Assembly (NCBI GenBank): GCA_964059195.1
Contig: CAXKWD010000005.1
Span: 151,619,265-151,683,264 of the forward strand
Length of the DNA: 64,000 bases
Direction of reading: 5' to 3'
DNA from: Ectobius pallidus
Taxonomy: Eukaryota; Arthropoda; Insecta; Blattodea; Ectobiidae
A program made the translations under genes and the position numbers. Of the stretch, positions 24,134 through 36,246 are shown in pieces; the first letter of the stretch is position 1, and every line of letters starts with the position of its first letter. Under the pieces are notes generated by a model. That model was not told where the DNA came from, searched no databases, and saw nothing but the letters and a program-made list of their open reading frames with translations.

Positions 24134-24713
24134 CAGTGGTACCTCGAGATACAAGTGCCCTAACATACGAGTTATTTGAGATACGAGCTGTCGAGCGAGC
24201 GAAGTTTTGTTTTGAAATACGAGCGACATTTGAGATACGAGGAACGGCCAGCTGCGACGTTGCACTCGGCCCACCAGTTTACTGCGCCTGCGCCTCGTGC
24301 GTCTCGCTCATTATCCCACGTATTCCCCCAGTGTGCTTGTTTACCTCGCTGTCGAAGCATCTTTGCTAAGTTATTCTAGGGCGTGGCGCTTTTTGTGCAT
24401 TTACATACTTTATCACATTTCTTTTTATAACGATGGGTCCGAAGAAAGTGTAACAAATATGTATGTACACTTCAGTTTTTTTTGCTTTACATTCTCTTTT
24501 ATTATGTTTTTATACAATATTTGTCATTTATAAATACATTTTACTTATTCAAAAACACGTAACAAAAACAATTGGGGGTAGCATTTTTGGGGCTGGAACG
24601 GATTAATGGCAATTCAATTAATTTCAATGGGGAAAATTGCTTTGAGATACGAGGAAATTGACATACAAGCAAGGTTATGGAACGATTTAAACTCGTATCT
24701 CGAGGTATCACTG
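24134..24713. mobile_element. pogo/Tigger-type MITE, 580 bp
   Basis: Inverted ends CAGTGGTACCTCGAGATACA and (minus) CAGTGATACCTCGAGATACG, both next to TA (24132-24133, 24714-24715). The CAGTGGTACCTCG terminus is typical of Tigger-like elements. The short frames inside are not transposase. Confidence 0.82.
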
Positions 24714-25359
24714 TATGAGCATCATGTTAATATTTTCTCCTCAGTTAAATAATACAGTTATGGAAGAATAAAATACTTGTATAACCTATTTGTAAAGAAG
24801 TGACTAGGTATCATCAGTATTTCAATTATTTTTTACCTGTGATTTTGTATGTTGTGTAAACTGTGACTGGCCTAAACATTTGTAAATAATATACATAGAT
24901 GTTTCACTTTATAATCAAGTGGTGTTGATGTTCTTAGGATGCTAGTTAATGGTTTAGCATGTTATTCCCACTGAGTGAAGTTTTACATGAATGCAAGAAG
25001 TAAAAATGTTTACAGGTCTGTTTGTGTAAAGTAGCATTAATTTCTGGCATATTTAACATTATAAACATGCTTAAATTAGTTTAATTACTTTATTTGTTAC
25101 CAATAATATTTTTCATTTTTATTTTGTTGTAACTTGTCCAGTAAATGTTAATCAAATCAACTCCAGAAAGAAAATATTCCAAAATTGTCAGGTGTACAGA
25201 GTTTATCTGAAGAATTCAGTAGTATTTCTAACTTTTGCATGTTTGGATACATATTCTGGTGATAACATGTATTGGAAACATGTAGTAGTTTGGTCTGTAT
25301 TCCGAAAAGGATGTGTAAATTATTGTAAACAAACGATTTTGTTCAGCTTATTTCAAAAT

Positions 25360-26534
25360 ACATGGTGCGGCAAAACATCCTCCCTATTTCAAAGTTCAAA
25401 TAAAAAACAGATGGGTCAAAATAAAGAAGCCATATTAACATAAATGATTCTACACAGTGGGAAGTTTATTGCTTTCTGGAGTTCGAATGCTGCGTGGCCT
25501 TCCTTCTCCCCTTTTAATCATTTACCACTTGCTCCAAAGTTTGACACCCATAAGCTAATGCTTTCCCGATCTGGAATTGCACCACGAGGGGGAATTTGGA
25601 AGCGAATCCGGAAAGAACGCTGGGCAGCGACAACGGAATACCCGTTTACCAGAAATGATTCCACAGCGTAAGCACGTTCCTCGCCATCCATGGCATGGTT
25701 GGATATTGTACTGAATGTCAATTTCGCGATTTCAATATCCTATTAAATTTTTGTTTACTGTTTATCATTTGTTTTTTTCTGTCATTATGGCAACACAAGT
25801 TGATTGCCACTCCCATCTTGTGCGAATGTTGCGGCGTGGATATAGTGAATAATGATATGGTGAACCTTGCTAGAAGAGCACGGAGACGAGTTTAAGGTCT
25901 ATTTACGCTAAGCAGTGAGGTGAACTAATGTAATATACTGAAAACTATGGCTGAAAATCGATTAAAATTTCTAATCAAGTTAACGTTTGACTTTAATCGA
26001 TTAATCGGCTGATTATTTTAAAAGAAACCAAAGTGTACATTTAATATTGTTTTACACGTTTAATAACTATACACTACAGATAATCAGAAGAAATCCTGAA
26101 TTAATTTATAACATTATTAGTTAACTAGTGTAAAAATATATACAAAACTTACATTTCCGGTTACTTTTTCAGCCAAGATTTGAGACACACGAGTTTGTTG
26201 ACTAAACTACCCTTCTGGTTTCTGAATAACGGGAATTTTTTGGACACAATAGGCTGAATGACACATGATGTGCCAAGGCCGGAAAAGCGAGAGAAAGGAG
26301 TTTGGTCATTTGACCCGTTTCTCGAAAAACGTTTTTCAGAATTCGACTAAACCGATTAATCGGAAAATGTAATTGATCGACGATTAAAGATTTAATCGAT
26401 TAATCGGTACAGCCCTACTGAAAACCCTAAATTCCAATTGTGTAGATATCATTAATATTAATAGAGTTTCTTTATTTTGATCAATCTGTTTTTTATTTGA
26501 ACTTTAAAATAGGGAGGATGTTTTGCCGCACCCT
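25360..26534 (-). mobile_element. Tc1/mariner-superfamily element with HTH remnant, GGTGCGGC termini
   Basis: The ends GGTGCGGCAAAACATCCTCC and GGAGGATGTTTTGCCGCACC are inverted, and the repeats extend about 50 bp with TA at both sides. On minus, 25518-25721 encodes an N-terminal helix-turn-helix-like region (AYAVESFLVNGYSVVAAQRS, IPPRGAIPDRESISLWVSNF) of the kind found at the N-terminus of related insect transposases. The DDE region is absent, and a 472-bp hAT element (25946-26417) has inserted. The related element at 43492-44376 keeps the C-terminal half instead. Confidence 0.75.
25946..26417. mobile_element. hAT-type MITE nested in the Tc1-like element, 472 bp
   Basis: It is flanked by the 8-bp duplication CTGAAAAC (25938-25945 and 26418-26425). 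Inverted ends TATGGCTGAAAATCGATTAA and (minus) TAGGGCTGTACCGATTAATC. ATCGATTAA runs dominate both ends. No transposase. Confidence 0.85.
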
Positions 26535-26648
26535 GTACATGTGTTTGAGTTGACTTTTTATTTTATAAACCGTGTAAGGAGTAGAATCACAAACTAAATA
26601 TTTTCATGTTATAAAATCATTGGTTATAATAAAGACAATACCTCCCAA

Positions 26649-27160
26649 TTGAAAACAGAGCTTTCGTTTATGCTTGTTGATGTTAAATATTTTTCCAGTC
26701 GTTTTCATTGCCTATCATCCTACCATAACTTGGACATGCACTCTCAGCTCGATCCCCTACTATCCATGCCTATGTACAGAACCTCACACTATTCGTATCC
26801 TTTACAGCAACAACTGTTCGCTTCTGGAACTCGCTGCCTAGCTGTCTCAGGAGCTGCCAAACGATATCACTTCCAGCAAAATTTAATCAAGTTAGTATAA
26901 GTTAAGAGTGATATTGACAAGTAATTATTTTAAAATTTTTCAGTATTTATAGTCAACGTTGTGGTCATTTATTTTAATTTCGTGTATTATTTTCGATTTT
27001 ATTTTTCTTGTGTATTTTAGTACAATTGTATTTTCCATCATAATTAAGTTAATTCTTGTATTTCATCCATTCCCCCTAGCTGAGTGGTAGAAAAGGACTT
27101 CCAGTCTTAACTCTGCCAGGTTAAATAAGTAAGCCTGTAGGCTGAGCCAAAAGGGATTTT
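26649..27160 (+). mobile_element. LINE 3' end (ORF2 C-terminus plus 3'UTR)
   Basis: The frame carries RTSHYSY, then with a frame change a F..W-N-S-L-P type ending, the usual C-terminal signature of insect non-LTR ORF2 proteins. The tail includes CTTCCAGTCTTAACTCTGCC and AAGCCTGTAGGCTGAGCC. A minus-strand relative lies at 60080-60570. Confidence 0.6.
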
Positions 27161-27187
27161 TTATTATTATATTAATATATAGGCCTA

Positions 27188-27412
27188 TATTTATTTTTAA
27201 GTGTTCGGCCCAGAGGCCAGTCCTGCCCTTGGCCAGTAGGCCGGATGATTCCGTGTGGGGTGGTCAGTTCCATTTGCAGAATGAGGACACAACACCCAGT
27301 CCTGACCTAGGAAGGAAACTTTACATATCTGTAAAATCCCTGACCCGGCCGGGAATCGAACACGGGCTGCCCAGGTAATGGCAGTGACGCTACCAAATCA
27401 CCCACGACGGCG
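27188..27412 (-). mobile_element. tRNA-derived SINE (third family)
   Basis: Read on minus the head is GCCGTCGTGGGTGATTTGGT (A box TGGTAGCGTCAC) with an intact B box GTTCGATTCCCG. The body ends in GGCCTCTGGGCCGAACAC. ATATTTAT on both sides may be the target duplication. The head still looks like a recent tRNA derivative. Confidence 0.75.
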
Positions 27413-27420
27413 GACATATT

Positions 27421-28380
27421 TATAGTTAGTAGCATAAAATTAGTAGATAATTAATTGGTTTCATTTCGGTAACATTTTGGCTGTTGTCCAGTGAATTATT
27501 GATGCATACTACAGTATTTTAGCCAATGGGGATGCGAGCACTTGTTGGCACTTTGATGATAACCATACACCACTGTACTCACTGCTGGAAATGCAGGTGT
27601 GTTTAAATGTTTTTCCTGGGCAGACTTTTAGGAATAAACTTGGTAGAGTGAAACAGGTTCCAAGGCTAAGGTATTTCCAAATGCTGGCTTCTTATTGGCT
27701 AAAGTAATTTGGTAGTAACTTGGAAACTGTTGCACTCAATGAATTATTTGACATCTGAAATTTGCTCATAGAGCACAATAGTGTAGATCAATCAGACATT
27801 CCTTTAATTTTGTGACAAGCCAAAAGTAGCATGAGGTTTTTCAACTTTTCAGAAAATAATTTGATCCCATTTCAAAATTTTCAGAAAATAATGTCATTAA
27901 GTCATGTCACCATAAAAGGCTGATTGTGAAATTAACGAAAGGTATGCCTATAAAAGTTTCAGGCCATAATTCATTTATGTAGCAGTAAATGGTAGGCCAA
28001 AAGGATTCAAAACTAGATGACAAGAAAAAATTTACTTTTTTTTTTAACTTCATCAAAATTTATACATTTAAGGAAGCTTAGAATAATATTACTAACAATT
28101 TTTATTCTTCACGTTGAACTCTATCTGTACTGATAAGAGTCAAGAAAAAAAATTGAAACGGATAAAGCATTGTTACAGGTTCCCTATATTTGTTCATGTG
28201 ATTTGCAATGCTTATAGAGTGGTCTTGGACAAATCATTTGAGATAGGAAATCCAGGATCATGGGTATAAAGTGTCAGAATTATGGAGTTCAATGAGTTAT
28301 GTTACAAAGTTTGAAGGTGCTAATCAATGAACCTCTTCAGGTGAATAAGAAAACTGGAAAATAAAATACAGTAGCTTCAT
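27421..28380. other. Intergenic sequence between the + gene and the transporter gene
   Basis: AT-rich, no open frame or repeat boundary recognised. Confidence 0.45.
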
Positions 28381-30906
28381 ATTTATAATTTTTTATTACA
28401 ATAATTATATTCTGTCAATGTTTTTTTGTAATTACAATATTAGTACATCACTTGTAATGAACATGTCATCCATAAAATTCACTTTCACATGAATTTACAC
28501 ACCTATTTATTACGTTTATTTACACAGCACGACATGTGATCAAGCATACTTCCTATTTTATGTTTCTACACAGTGAAAACGACGGTTAATATTCTAATCT
28601 CAGGAACTCTAAAATCTGTACACTTAGAACTATCTTCTAGAGTCTTACAGCCATATTCAGGACATTTATTATTCTCAATGCTTTAGTTGGAAAAGAAATA
28701 TCTGGGGGACCAACATTTAGCACGGTAGTTTTCGTAAATGAAGTTAATTATAATTTAAAATAAAGTGATAGCTCCAAATATTTCAGGGTCCCTCTCCCCA
28801 ACTAAAGCACTGATTACACTAATAAATAATGTTGATTTTAATTATATATTTATTTAACTTTTTTTCATATTTGTACAAAGCGTATTGACTACTTGATAAT
28901 TTACTGCCCCTTTTTAAGGTTAATTAAGTCCATTACTGCTTAGCTGTATTTTAATATAATTCACATTGACATTGGCTGGATTGTCAATAGTGAATTTTTT
29001 TTCTATACATTATACTATATCAACATCAAATAAAATGTTTTGCTCCAACTGAAGCAATGCATTTCTTGTGCGATTGCACTTTTTTAGTCTATCAAGTTCT
29101 GAAATTCTACAGGTTAATTTTATGACAATACTGTTTTGTTAATAGATTAAATATATTTTGTATTTTATTGTTCAACACACTTTGATTATCTATAGTATCC
29201 TATAAATAGGGATTTACCACTGAACAAAGTATATATCTTCTCTTCTTCTTCTTTTTAAGTACAAAAATTATATTAGAATCATTTTGTAGGATGTACACCT
29301 TACACGACTTCCTTTAGACCATTGTTTCTGCATAGCTGAACTTAATGTTCTAGTAAAATTTGTCGAACGGATTAAAAACTTTTCAGTATATATATATAAA
29401 AAAACTCCTGCATTAAACATTAATGAATTCAGCTCATGCGTCTTCTAGTGCCTTTAGTAAAATGATTGGTTTGTTACTGCTATTCATAGAAAGTCTACAA
29501 GTTTAGCTATAGAGTTTGTTTTTTTGTATCATTATCACAGTAATCACTAATTCTTTTCTTTGGAAACCTCCCCCAAATTCCAAGCAGATTTTTTTTCCAA
29601 AGCTTTAAACTTTGGATGTTATTTACATTGAACACTAAAAAAAACACCTAGGATGCAAAATATGTTTATATTTTTGCAACAAGAAATTGTAACATCGTAT
29701 TATTCTAAAACTTTTTACCCATATTAGTACATGGTAGTTATTATAGATAGAATTAAAAATCTCTGAATATGGCTCCTAATTTTCCTACTAAACAACATTA
29801 CAATGTGTATTTCTTTCTTATAGGCTATTAAATATATATCTATTATGTTGACCATTTATACAGAATATGCTGAGGTTGTTTTTTTAAAAATAATATTTAC
29901 ACATATAACAATTTCATATATTCTGTGTATCATTTTCATTAAATTATTGACAGTCTGAACACACATTTTTGATATCTTCTTTCAAATCTATATTATATAA
30001 GTTGTAATAGACACCAGGTGAGAACGTTATCAACATCTTTTTTTAATGCTATGATTTATACTTCTTTAACTCTTTGATACAGTAATATTTGGCAACAACA
30101 GATATATTTACTCTTCAAAATACATTAATCCATTTATTTTAATGTCTATACAGATTGCTCTACAATGCCATTAATATTATTTTTTTAATATATTTTTGTT
30201 TTCTTTTTTACCTTCAAAAACAATTATTTCCTAGTACTGGTATATCGGTGGAAGTCACTGCATTACTTTTCTGTAATTTTTAACTGTATGAATAGAAAAT
30301 AATTCTAATACACTGTACAATAAACAATTCACAATGTTTTTCAACAACATTTATACCCGAATTCCCTTTTACAAATCTTACATTCCATGATTAACAACAT
30401 CTTTGTATTTTTATCCATAAGTCTGAATTTATTCCTCACTTCATTTAAACACGTACACTTAGAATTATATTTTATTAAATTATTTAAAGCTCTGTCCACA
30501 AAGAAAACTTAATAATACTTAGTATTTATATAATCTGTAACATTTACATTTAGTATACTATACAGTATTTCTGAGTACTTGCTGCCAACCTACTTTTAGA
30601 AGTTTTATTTACTTTTATTTATATAATACATAGACATTTTATATAATGTTAGAAAATTACACGTATCTTTTGAAATAGTAGCCTACTATGAAAATTCTGA
30701 GGCTTTTTTTAAAAGCAGAACATTAAAAAATAAAAATTTATTTAACTATCTTTCAGGACTGACTTGTACTTTTAGAACTATCCGAAATGAATATTATTTT
30801 GTTTCTATTAATAGAGACTGCTAATGTTCTTTATAAAGATTGTAAAACTATTAATGCGAATGTGATCTTGTTTTCACTGATGAATTACTACAACATTGAT
30901 GAGCAT
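28381..30906 (-). other. Probable long 3'UTR of the transporter gene
   Basis: This 2.5-kb stretch follows the stop codon of the minus-strand transporter. It is very AT-rich, free of recognisable transposons unlike its surroundings, and contains several TTTATT (AATAAA on minus) and TAAAT/ATTTA motifs. A 3'UTR is inferred from position and absence of repeats; the poly(A) site is not determined. Confidence 0.4.
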
Positions 30907-31005
30907 TTACACATAAAGCCAATGTTTGCAGCGGAATCTAGTAACTACATGCGTCTGTTTAATGCTTTCGTGTTCTTCCACAGGTGAGATGTTAATAGCA
31001 ATTCT
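30907..31005 (-). CDS. DAT: Dopamine transporter (SLC6), last exon: C-terminal tail
   Basis: The acceptor TTTTGCTTTTGCTTTCAG lies just above 31005 and the exon reads 32 codons plus TAA. The tail starts RIAINISPVEEHE and ends in a HWLYV-type C-terminus. Vertebrate dopamine and noradrenaline transporters also end in a HWL-x-V motif, a PDZ-type ligand, so the match at the extreme C-terminus supports the DAT/NET assignment. It joins the previous exon (PGTLKE) in phase 0. Intracellular; expected to bind trafficking or scaffold proteins by analogy. Confidence 0.8.
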   Translation of the reverse strand, partial: RIAINISPVEEHESIKQTHVVTRFRCKHWLYV

Positions 31006-31203
31006 CTGAAAGCAAAAGCAAAAAGAGCATGAATGACTTGAAGTTTCCCTGGCATACGATCTGAATATACTGCTCTCGGGTTCCTAGTCAGGTGAGTAAC
31101 TTGGAAAACTCCGTTCTTTTAGAGGACCATGCTTCCTTCATCTTCCATGTGAACTACTATAAATACCAGCCCCTTGTTTCATCAACACTTCAGCATTTCC
31201 TGA

Positions 31204-31395
31204 CAGTGGTGGACGCAGAGGGGGGATTGGGGGGATAGATCCCCCCCCGAAATTTGAAAAAAAAGGCTATATATGCACTCTAAGCGGCCAGTTTTATAAA
31301 CTAATTATATATGTAAGTTAATTAATTGTTTGTAGTATTCTTTCTACTTATTCAAATCCCCCCCCCCCCGAAAAAAAATTCTGCGTCCGCCACTG
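31204..31395. mobile_element. hAT-type MITE, 192 bp, in last intron of the transporter
   Basis: Terminal repeats CAGTGGTGGACGCAG and (minus) CAGTGGCGGACGCAG; flanking 8-bp duplication TTTCCTGA at 31196-31203 and 31396-31403. C/G homopolymers lie just inside both ends. It interrupts an older repeat (GAAGATGGAG..CATGAAATG) whose two halves are rejoined when the insert is removed. Confidence 0.9.
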
Positions 31396-31769
31396 TTTCC
31401 TGAAGATGGAGAAAGCATGAAATGTTGGAGTCTTTCAAACTAATTCACCTGGCTAGCAACCCTAGAACAGTATATCCACATTAAAAAGAGCATCACAGAG
31501 CTATTTTTATATCTGTCATCTTCCGTTAGTTCTCTGAATGAAACAAGGAAAATTGATCTATAAAAATTCTGTGCTTTCTTTTTATGAGGTAACTATGCAT
31601 AATTTTGCTGCCAGCCAACTATCCCGATCATACATGGGAATTCAGTATTATAAAACATCCCAGCAGTTAGTTGCTTCTGAGAATTGTACTCGAACGTGTG
31701 TGTGACTGTTGCTTGCCTATTAGAAAATTAAGTATCCGGTTGAACTGTGGATTTATTTGGTTGAATTTT

Positions 31770-31910
31770 ATAGGTTCTAACCAGCAATAACGGCCATGGG
31801 TGGTGACATGCTCACCACATGCCCCCAATCCTGCCATCTGCCTAAGGTAGTTTATGCAGCTGTTGGATAGTAGGCCTAGTTCCTCCACGGAGGTAGAGCC
31901 ACATAGTTTA
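31770..31910 (+). mobile_element. SINE fragment of the 13847 family
   Basis: It matches the body of 13847-14139: CAGCAATAACGGCCATGGGT, CTCACCACATGCCCCCAATC, CTGCCATCTGCCTAAGGTAG, ending GTTTAGTTTTAGT. The head is missing. Confidence 0.7.
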
Positions 31911-32498
31911 GTTTTAGTCTAACTTACCAAGAGGCCATGCAGGCAGTCCAAATAAATACTTCATTGCATGAAATTCTTTCCCAATTGTAGCAGAAAATAC
32001 AGAAAATTATTTTGTCATCATAAATTAAAACACTCTATTCCACCAGCCGGGAACTAATTAAAGCAGCCTTCAAAAACTTGTCTTTTGGCTGTCTATGCAG
32101 CTGAAAATGCTCCAACAAGGTAATTCACATTACCAAAAAGTAGTAGATAGTGTCAGTAAAAAAAGTTTAAAAAATTTAACCAACTTCATGTGCTATATCA
32201 ATACAAGATCTGGACAATTCAAGAATTTATAATGATTATTTATCATGATATAAAACAGAGTGACTGAAATCCATATAGATAATGCTTTAGTCTCCTTTAG
32301 TTGGTCGTAGAGGCAATGGACTTACTACCTGTTTCTCTGACTTCTACAGAAAAATAAGAGTAAGTCTTCGATAATGAAACCTCCAGTCGGAGGTCCTATG
32401 CTCTGTTCACAGAGTAACAAGATGTCATCTATCTATCCATCCAGTGGCTTATGAATTAGAAAGATTTTAGATTAATATCTAACAACTGAGTCACTTAC

Positions 32499-32666
32499 CT
32501 CTTTCAAAGTTCCAGGCGTTTGTATTATAGTAATGAGGGCTACCAGGGGAATCATAAGAATTGATGAAAGTGCTAGACTCCAACCAATCCACTCAGCCCA
32601 GCTGGGGTAGTTGTAGTCATTGTACTTTAAGGGTTGGTGATTCAGTAATCCAAACATTACAACACC
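32499..32666 (-). CDS. DAT: Dopamine transporter (SLC6), exon with TM12
   Basis: 56 codons, phase 0 at both ends (acceptor CGTTACAG at 32667, donor GTAAGT at 32498). It starts GVVMFGLLNHQPLKYNDYNY, then WAEWIGWSLALSSILMIPLV. This is the extracellular loop 6 / TM12 region of SLC6 monoamine transporters, where a YPSWA..GW..A.SS..MIP pattern is standard. It ends PGTLKE at the start of the cytoplasmic tail. Confidence 0.88.
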
Positions 32667-32850
32667 CTGTAACGTCAGGAAACAATGAAAACGTCCCTAT
32701 AACATGCTTACTTCACCAGCTTTCATGAACTATGTAGATGTGTTCTAGTGTTCATAGATATGTGTACCTCACAATACTAAATATGACGTAAATGTCTTTC
32801 AGTGAGGTAGACCATTAAGGGTATTCGGTCATAGGAGAGAGATCAAACTC

Positions 32851-32915
32851 TGACTAGCCCAGTTGGTAGAGCATCAGCATATAAAGCTGAAGATTCAAAT
32901 CCCAGAGTCAGAGAA
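32851..32915 (+). mobile_element. tRNA-like SINE head or tRNA pseudogene
   Basis: CTAGCCCAGTTGGTAGAGCA and GATTCAAATCCCAGAGTC match pol III A and B boxes with correct spacing, but the acceptor stem and T-loop are diverged and there is no clean cloverleaf. It sits in a transporter intron. Confidence 0.55.
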
Positions 32916-33029
32916 ATTTTTCCCCTAAAATTTTCTCATTGTTATCCTTTATTTCATGATAATAACATCTATGATTAAATTATATTGTTGTTCAATGCAT
33001 GCATTCTTGCCTGGTCTTTGTGAACCTGA

Positions 33030-33540
33030 CTAACTTACTCAATGGCAACAGACAATTCCTAGGCAAGCAAAAGGAATATTATCTATTTTATGGAACCCAG
33101 AGGTTCATTGCAGCACTTACATGAACCCGTCATTCAACCCCATTCTGTGCTAACTCCATCCAACCATCCCTTGTAAATCCTACTTCCCTTAAATCTATTC
33201 TAATATTGTCTTCCCACCTACGTCTAGGTCTTCCAAGTGGCCTCTTCATTTCGGGTCTACCAGTCAATTTTCCTCCTCATGTGTACATGTCCTCTGTGAC
33301 TTAATTACCCTTAACATATTCAGTGGAGAGTTCAGGTTATGAAGCATCATTATGCAGTTTTCTTCAGTCCCCATTTTCATCTCTCTTAAGTCCAAATATT
33401 TTCCCAAGCACCCTATTTTCTAACACTCTCAGATTAAGTTCTTCCCGAAGAGTGAGCTACCATGTCTCACATCCATATAATACTACTGGAAGGATAATTG
33501 TCTTACAAATGTTTATTTTTACATTTCTGGACAGATGATA
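33030..33540 (-). mobile_element. LINE fragment, fourth copy (longest)
   Basis: Minus-strand translation gives INICKTIILPVVLYGCETW, LTLREELNLRVLENRV and a KRDENGD-like segment before the GRPRRRWED region. This is the usual order at the C-terminus of an insect non-LTR reverse transcriptase ORF. The 3' end is CTCAATGGCAACAGACAATT. Stops and frameshifts show it is dead. Intronic in the transporter gene. Confidence 0.8.
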
Positions 33541-33926
33541 AGAAGATAAAAGTTTCCAAATTGCATAAAAACAAACATTTCCTGATTTTAGTCAATATTT
33601 TAACTTCTTCTTTAATATTATTTGTTTCATTACACTGATGGAATTCTGCCAAACTTATAAGTAAAAATAGGAATTACTTGCAGGGGTAAAATTATCAAGC
33701 ACAAATAAATAAATGCATATTGGTAATGTACAATCTAATTGCATTCACACCACAAATTTCTTTCAATAGCCATTGCAACTGGTTTTACTGACTCTTTCCC
33801 CATTACTGATTGACAAAATTTTCTTTAACACATCTTTCGATGTTTCAAATTTCAAAATACTTGCTTTATTAGCTGCTACTCTTAGTCATATTTATGGTAT
33901 GACTTAATCATAGCATTCATACTTAC

Positions 33927-34027
33927 TATAATAAAAGACGGACTGACAAATTTCCAACAAATTCTCCAATACAATCCTGGCTTTGATCCCAACATAGATT
34001 GTACATCCTGTGAGAACCTTTCCAGCC
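33927..34027 (-). CDS. DAT: Dopamine transporter (SLC6), exon with intracellular loop 5 and TM11 start
   Basis: 101 nt. The first two bases complete a Gly codon begun in the exon above, then [20 protein letters not shown] and [13 protein letters not shown], ending in phase 0. The (F/Y)..D(V/I)..MLG..PG.(Y/F)W..CW..VSP pattern is diagnostic for SLC6 family loop 5/TM11. Acceptor TTTCTTACAG; donor GTAAGT at 33926. Confidence 0.9.
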
Positions 34028-34967
34028 CTGTAAGAAAGAATGAAAACATAAGAATATATATACCATATATAAAAAGGTAATGATAGTATGTGTGTCTTTT
34101 ATAGACTAAAAAGCTACTGGATCGATTTACATGTGATTTTTTGCAAAATGTTCCACATTGTCTGGAGAAGATTTAATGCTATTGGAATCCTAGATGTGAT
34201 CAGTAGAAAGAAAATTAGGGGCCTAAATATTTTATTTAAATATTACACATCAAATGCAATTCAGTTCTCATGACAACAATATTGTTTGCAGTGTTCACAT
34301 AGGGCATTGGCAGTTTCAGTTTACTAGGCTTTGACAAATAATTATAATTAGAGAGGCTATTGATGTAATGCATTTTTGTAAATCAATAATGGAGTAAATA
34401 TATCAGGTGTGATATAGCTTTCTCTACCCTGTGCATAGGGAATATAAGTTTCTCACATCACATTTGGTTTTAGAATAAAAGGGTATTGTGAGGAGAGTAT
34501 TTTCCATTGTATCAGCTTGAGTTTACACCAACGATGGGTAGCGAGTATGCTATATCAGAAGTCTGTAAACAATTCTGTCCACTGATACGTTATTAATCAC
34601 TGTAGACTTTGTATTAGTTGAAAAATAGGGATATTTATTGGGAGCATTTAAACAGAGAAAAAATTGGATGTATTATTTTTAGTCATATGTGCACAGTAAA
34701 TTATTATGTCTTAGATTTTTGGGGAAGAATGTGTAAAAGTGATACTTATATTCTTTTGATTTTAGCCCTGAAATGGTGAAATAAAATATCCCCTAAAGAC
34801 AGTAAAATGATGTTACCAGAATTTCTGTTTCTTCTTATTTTAACCCTTACAAGACAGGGTCTATAAGAACCTTAGAGAGAAGAAAAGAAATACCTCTCCA
34901 TTTGGTGGTGTATGAGTTATAGAGCTTGTCAAGCTTACGATATAGTGAGAATAATAAAATATCTTAC

Positions 34968-35067
34968 CATAGAACCAGGATACAGCTATGGCTTCAAAAA
35001 GAGCTGAGCACAGGAGAGAAATGCCAGCAGAGTAGGTGTCGAAGAGATGAAACATGTAGATTCCACC
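34968..35067 (-). CDS. DAT: Dopamine transporter (SLC6), exon with TM10
   Basis: 100 nt (33 codons plus one base). Begins GGIYMFHLFDTYSAGISLLC, then SALFEAIAVSWFY. The Asp of HLFDTYSAG corresponds to the outer-gate Asp (Asp476 in human DAT) that pairs with an Arg in TM1. AG rather than ASG after TY(S) resembles monoamine transporters more than GABA transporters. Acceptor TGTTTTACAG, donor G before GTAAGA; both phases fit the neighbours. Confidence 0.9.
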
Positions 35068-35339
35068 CTGTAAAACACAGATTTTGTCAATTTCATAGTA
35101 TAGTGTGTATGAATTTAGAAATAGTATCCAAATTGTACATTCCAAGATACCTATTGTGTGCAATATTTATTATCTTACTGACTATGCTTTACAGATTGTA
35201 TGAGATATACAAAGGTATAAAACCTTAATAGCATGTTTCAATAACCAATTCAACGAACAGAAAATCAAACTTAGGCATTTACTTTGTATTGTCAAATCAG
35301 CTGTATTTTGAACTTGCTGATAATGCATACAAGTCAAGC

Positions 35340-35545
35340 TAAAACAATATTGGAAAGGTAGAGTCAGACTGAAAAATTCAATGCCATGTTCGGGATCTGA
35401 ACCAGTATCTTCAGCTCTCCATGCCGCTGCTCTTACCAATTGAGCTACCATGGCAACATGCTGGTACAACATTAAATTCTCCAACTGACTCACATTGGAA
35501 TTGAATTTTTCAGTCTGACTTTACCATTCCACCTTAGCGTAAACA
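35340..35545 (-). mobile_element. tRNA-like SINE flanked by inverted repeats
   Basis: On minus the centre is GTAGCTCAATTGGTAAGAGC (A box) and GATACTGGTTCAGATCCCGA (B box). It is enclosed by inverted arms AGTCAGACTGAAAAATTCAA (35362) and TTGAATTTTTCAGTCTGACT (35502), so the pol III head sits in a palindrome. Intronic in the transporter. Confidence 0.65.
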
Positions 35546-35609
35546 CTGTGTGAAAAAATTATCATTCCACTATAACAATATTATGAAGTAACTCTGAAAC
35601 AGTACTATC

Positions 35610-35760
35610 AGCCTAGGTAGCACAGTTAGTATAATGCTGGCTTTCTGTGCCCAAGATTGGGGAATTTATGTGTGCATAAATGTGATATGCCCTTGTCTGT
35701 AATTTACATATCTGAAATAGTGTCTACCAATTCACATTAATTCCAGAACAATTCTCTGTT
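35610..35760 (+). mobile_element. tRNA-derived SINE, copy of the 16985 family
   Basis: AGCCTAGGTAGCACAGTTAG, TGCTGGCTTTCTGTGCCC and ATTTATGTGTGCATAAATGT align with the 16985 copy. The B box is deleted. Confidence 0.65.
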
Positions 35761-36246
35761 CTCAGACAAGGGGAAACACTTCAAAACATTAGATAAAGAG
35801 CACTAGGAACAACTCATGAGTAATAAATATTAAACAAATGGTACAGTACGTTCATTTCATATTACTGTATACTGTATTGTGTATAATAATATATTTTTTC
35901 TTTGATGCTGCATCAAGTTGCAATTTGGCCAATTGTTGTTTGTGCCTAAGGAGTCAAGCTATATCTCGAGGGGCTGTTCTTCATTTTATGTACTGAAAAA
36001 TAAATGCAATTGATGAATGCCGGTTCAGACGGCCATGAAATCATTACTTTATAATCTAGCCTATCTGTTTCGAAATATTTGCTATAATTTTAAACATTTA
36101 TTTTGTATTAATTTAGTACTTTGCAGAAAAATAGTGTATGACATAATTATGTTCATGGCAAATTATTTTTGGAACTAACGTATTTGATATATGCTGATAA
36201 ACAAATTGTTTTGGAATTCATGTAGAGAATTTAAAAAGCTCCAATA

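Noticed and set aside
32851..32915. Functional tRNA gene
   Set aside because: A and B boxes are good but arm pairing is poor by eye, and similar heads in this window are SINEs.
34926..35228. 100-codon + strand frame
   Set aside because: It overlaps the TM10 exon of the transporter in antisense and has no motif.
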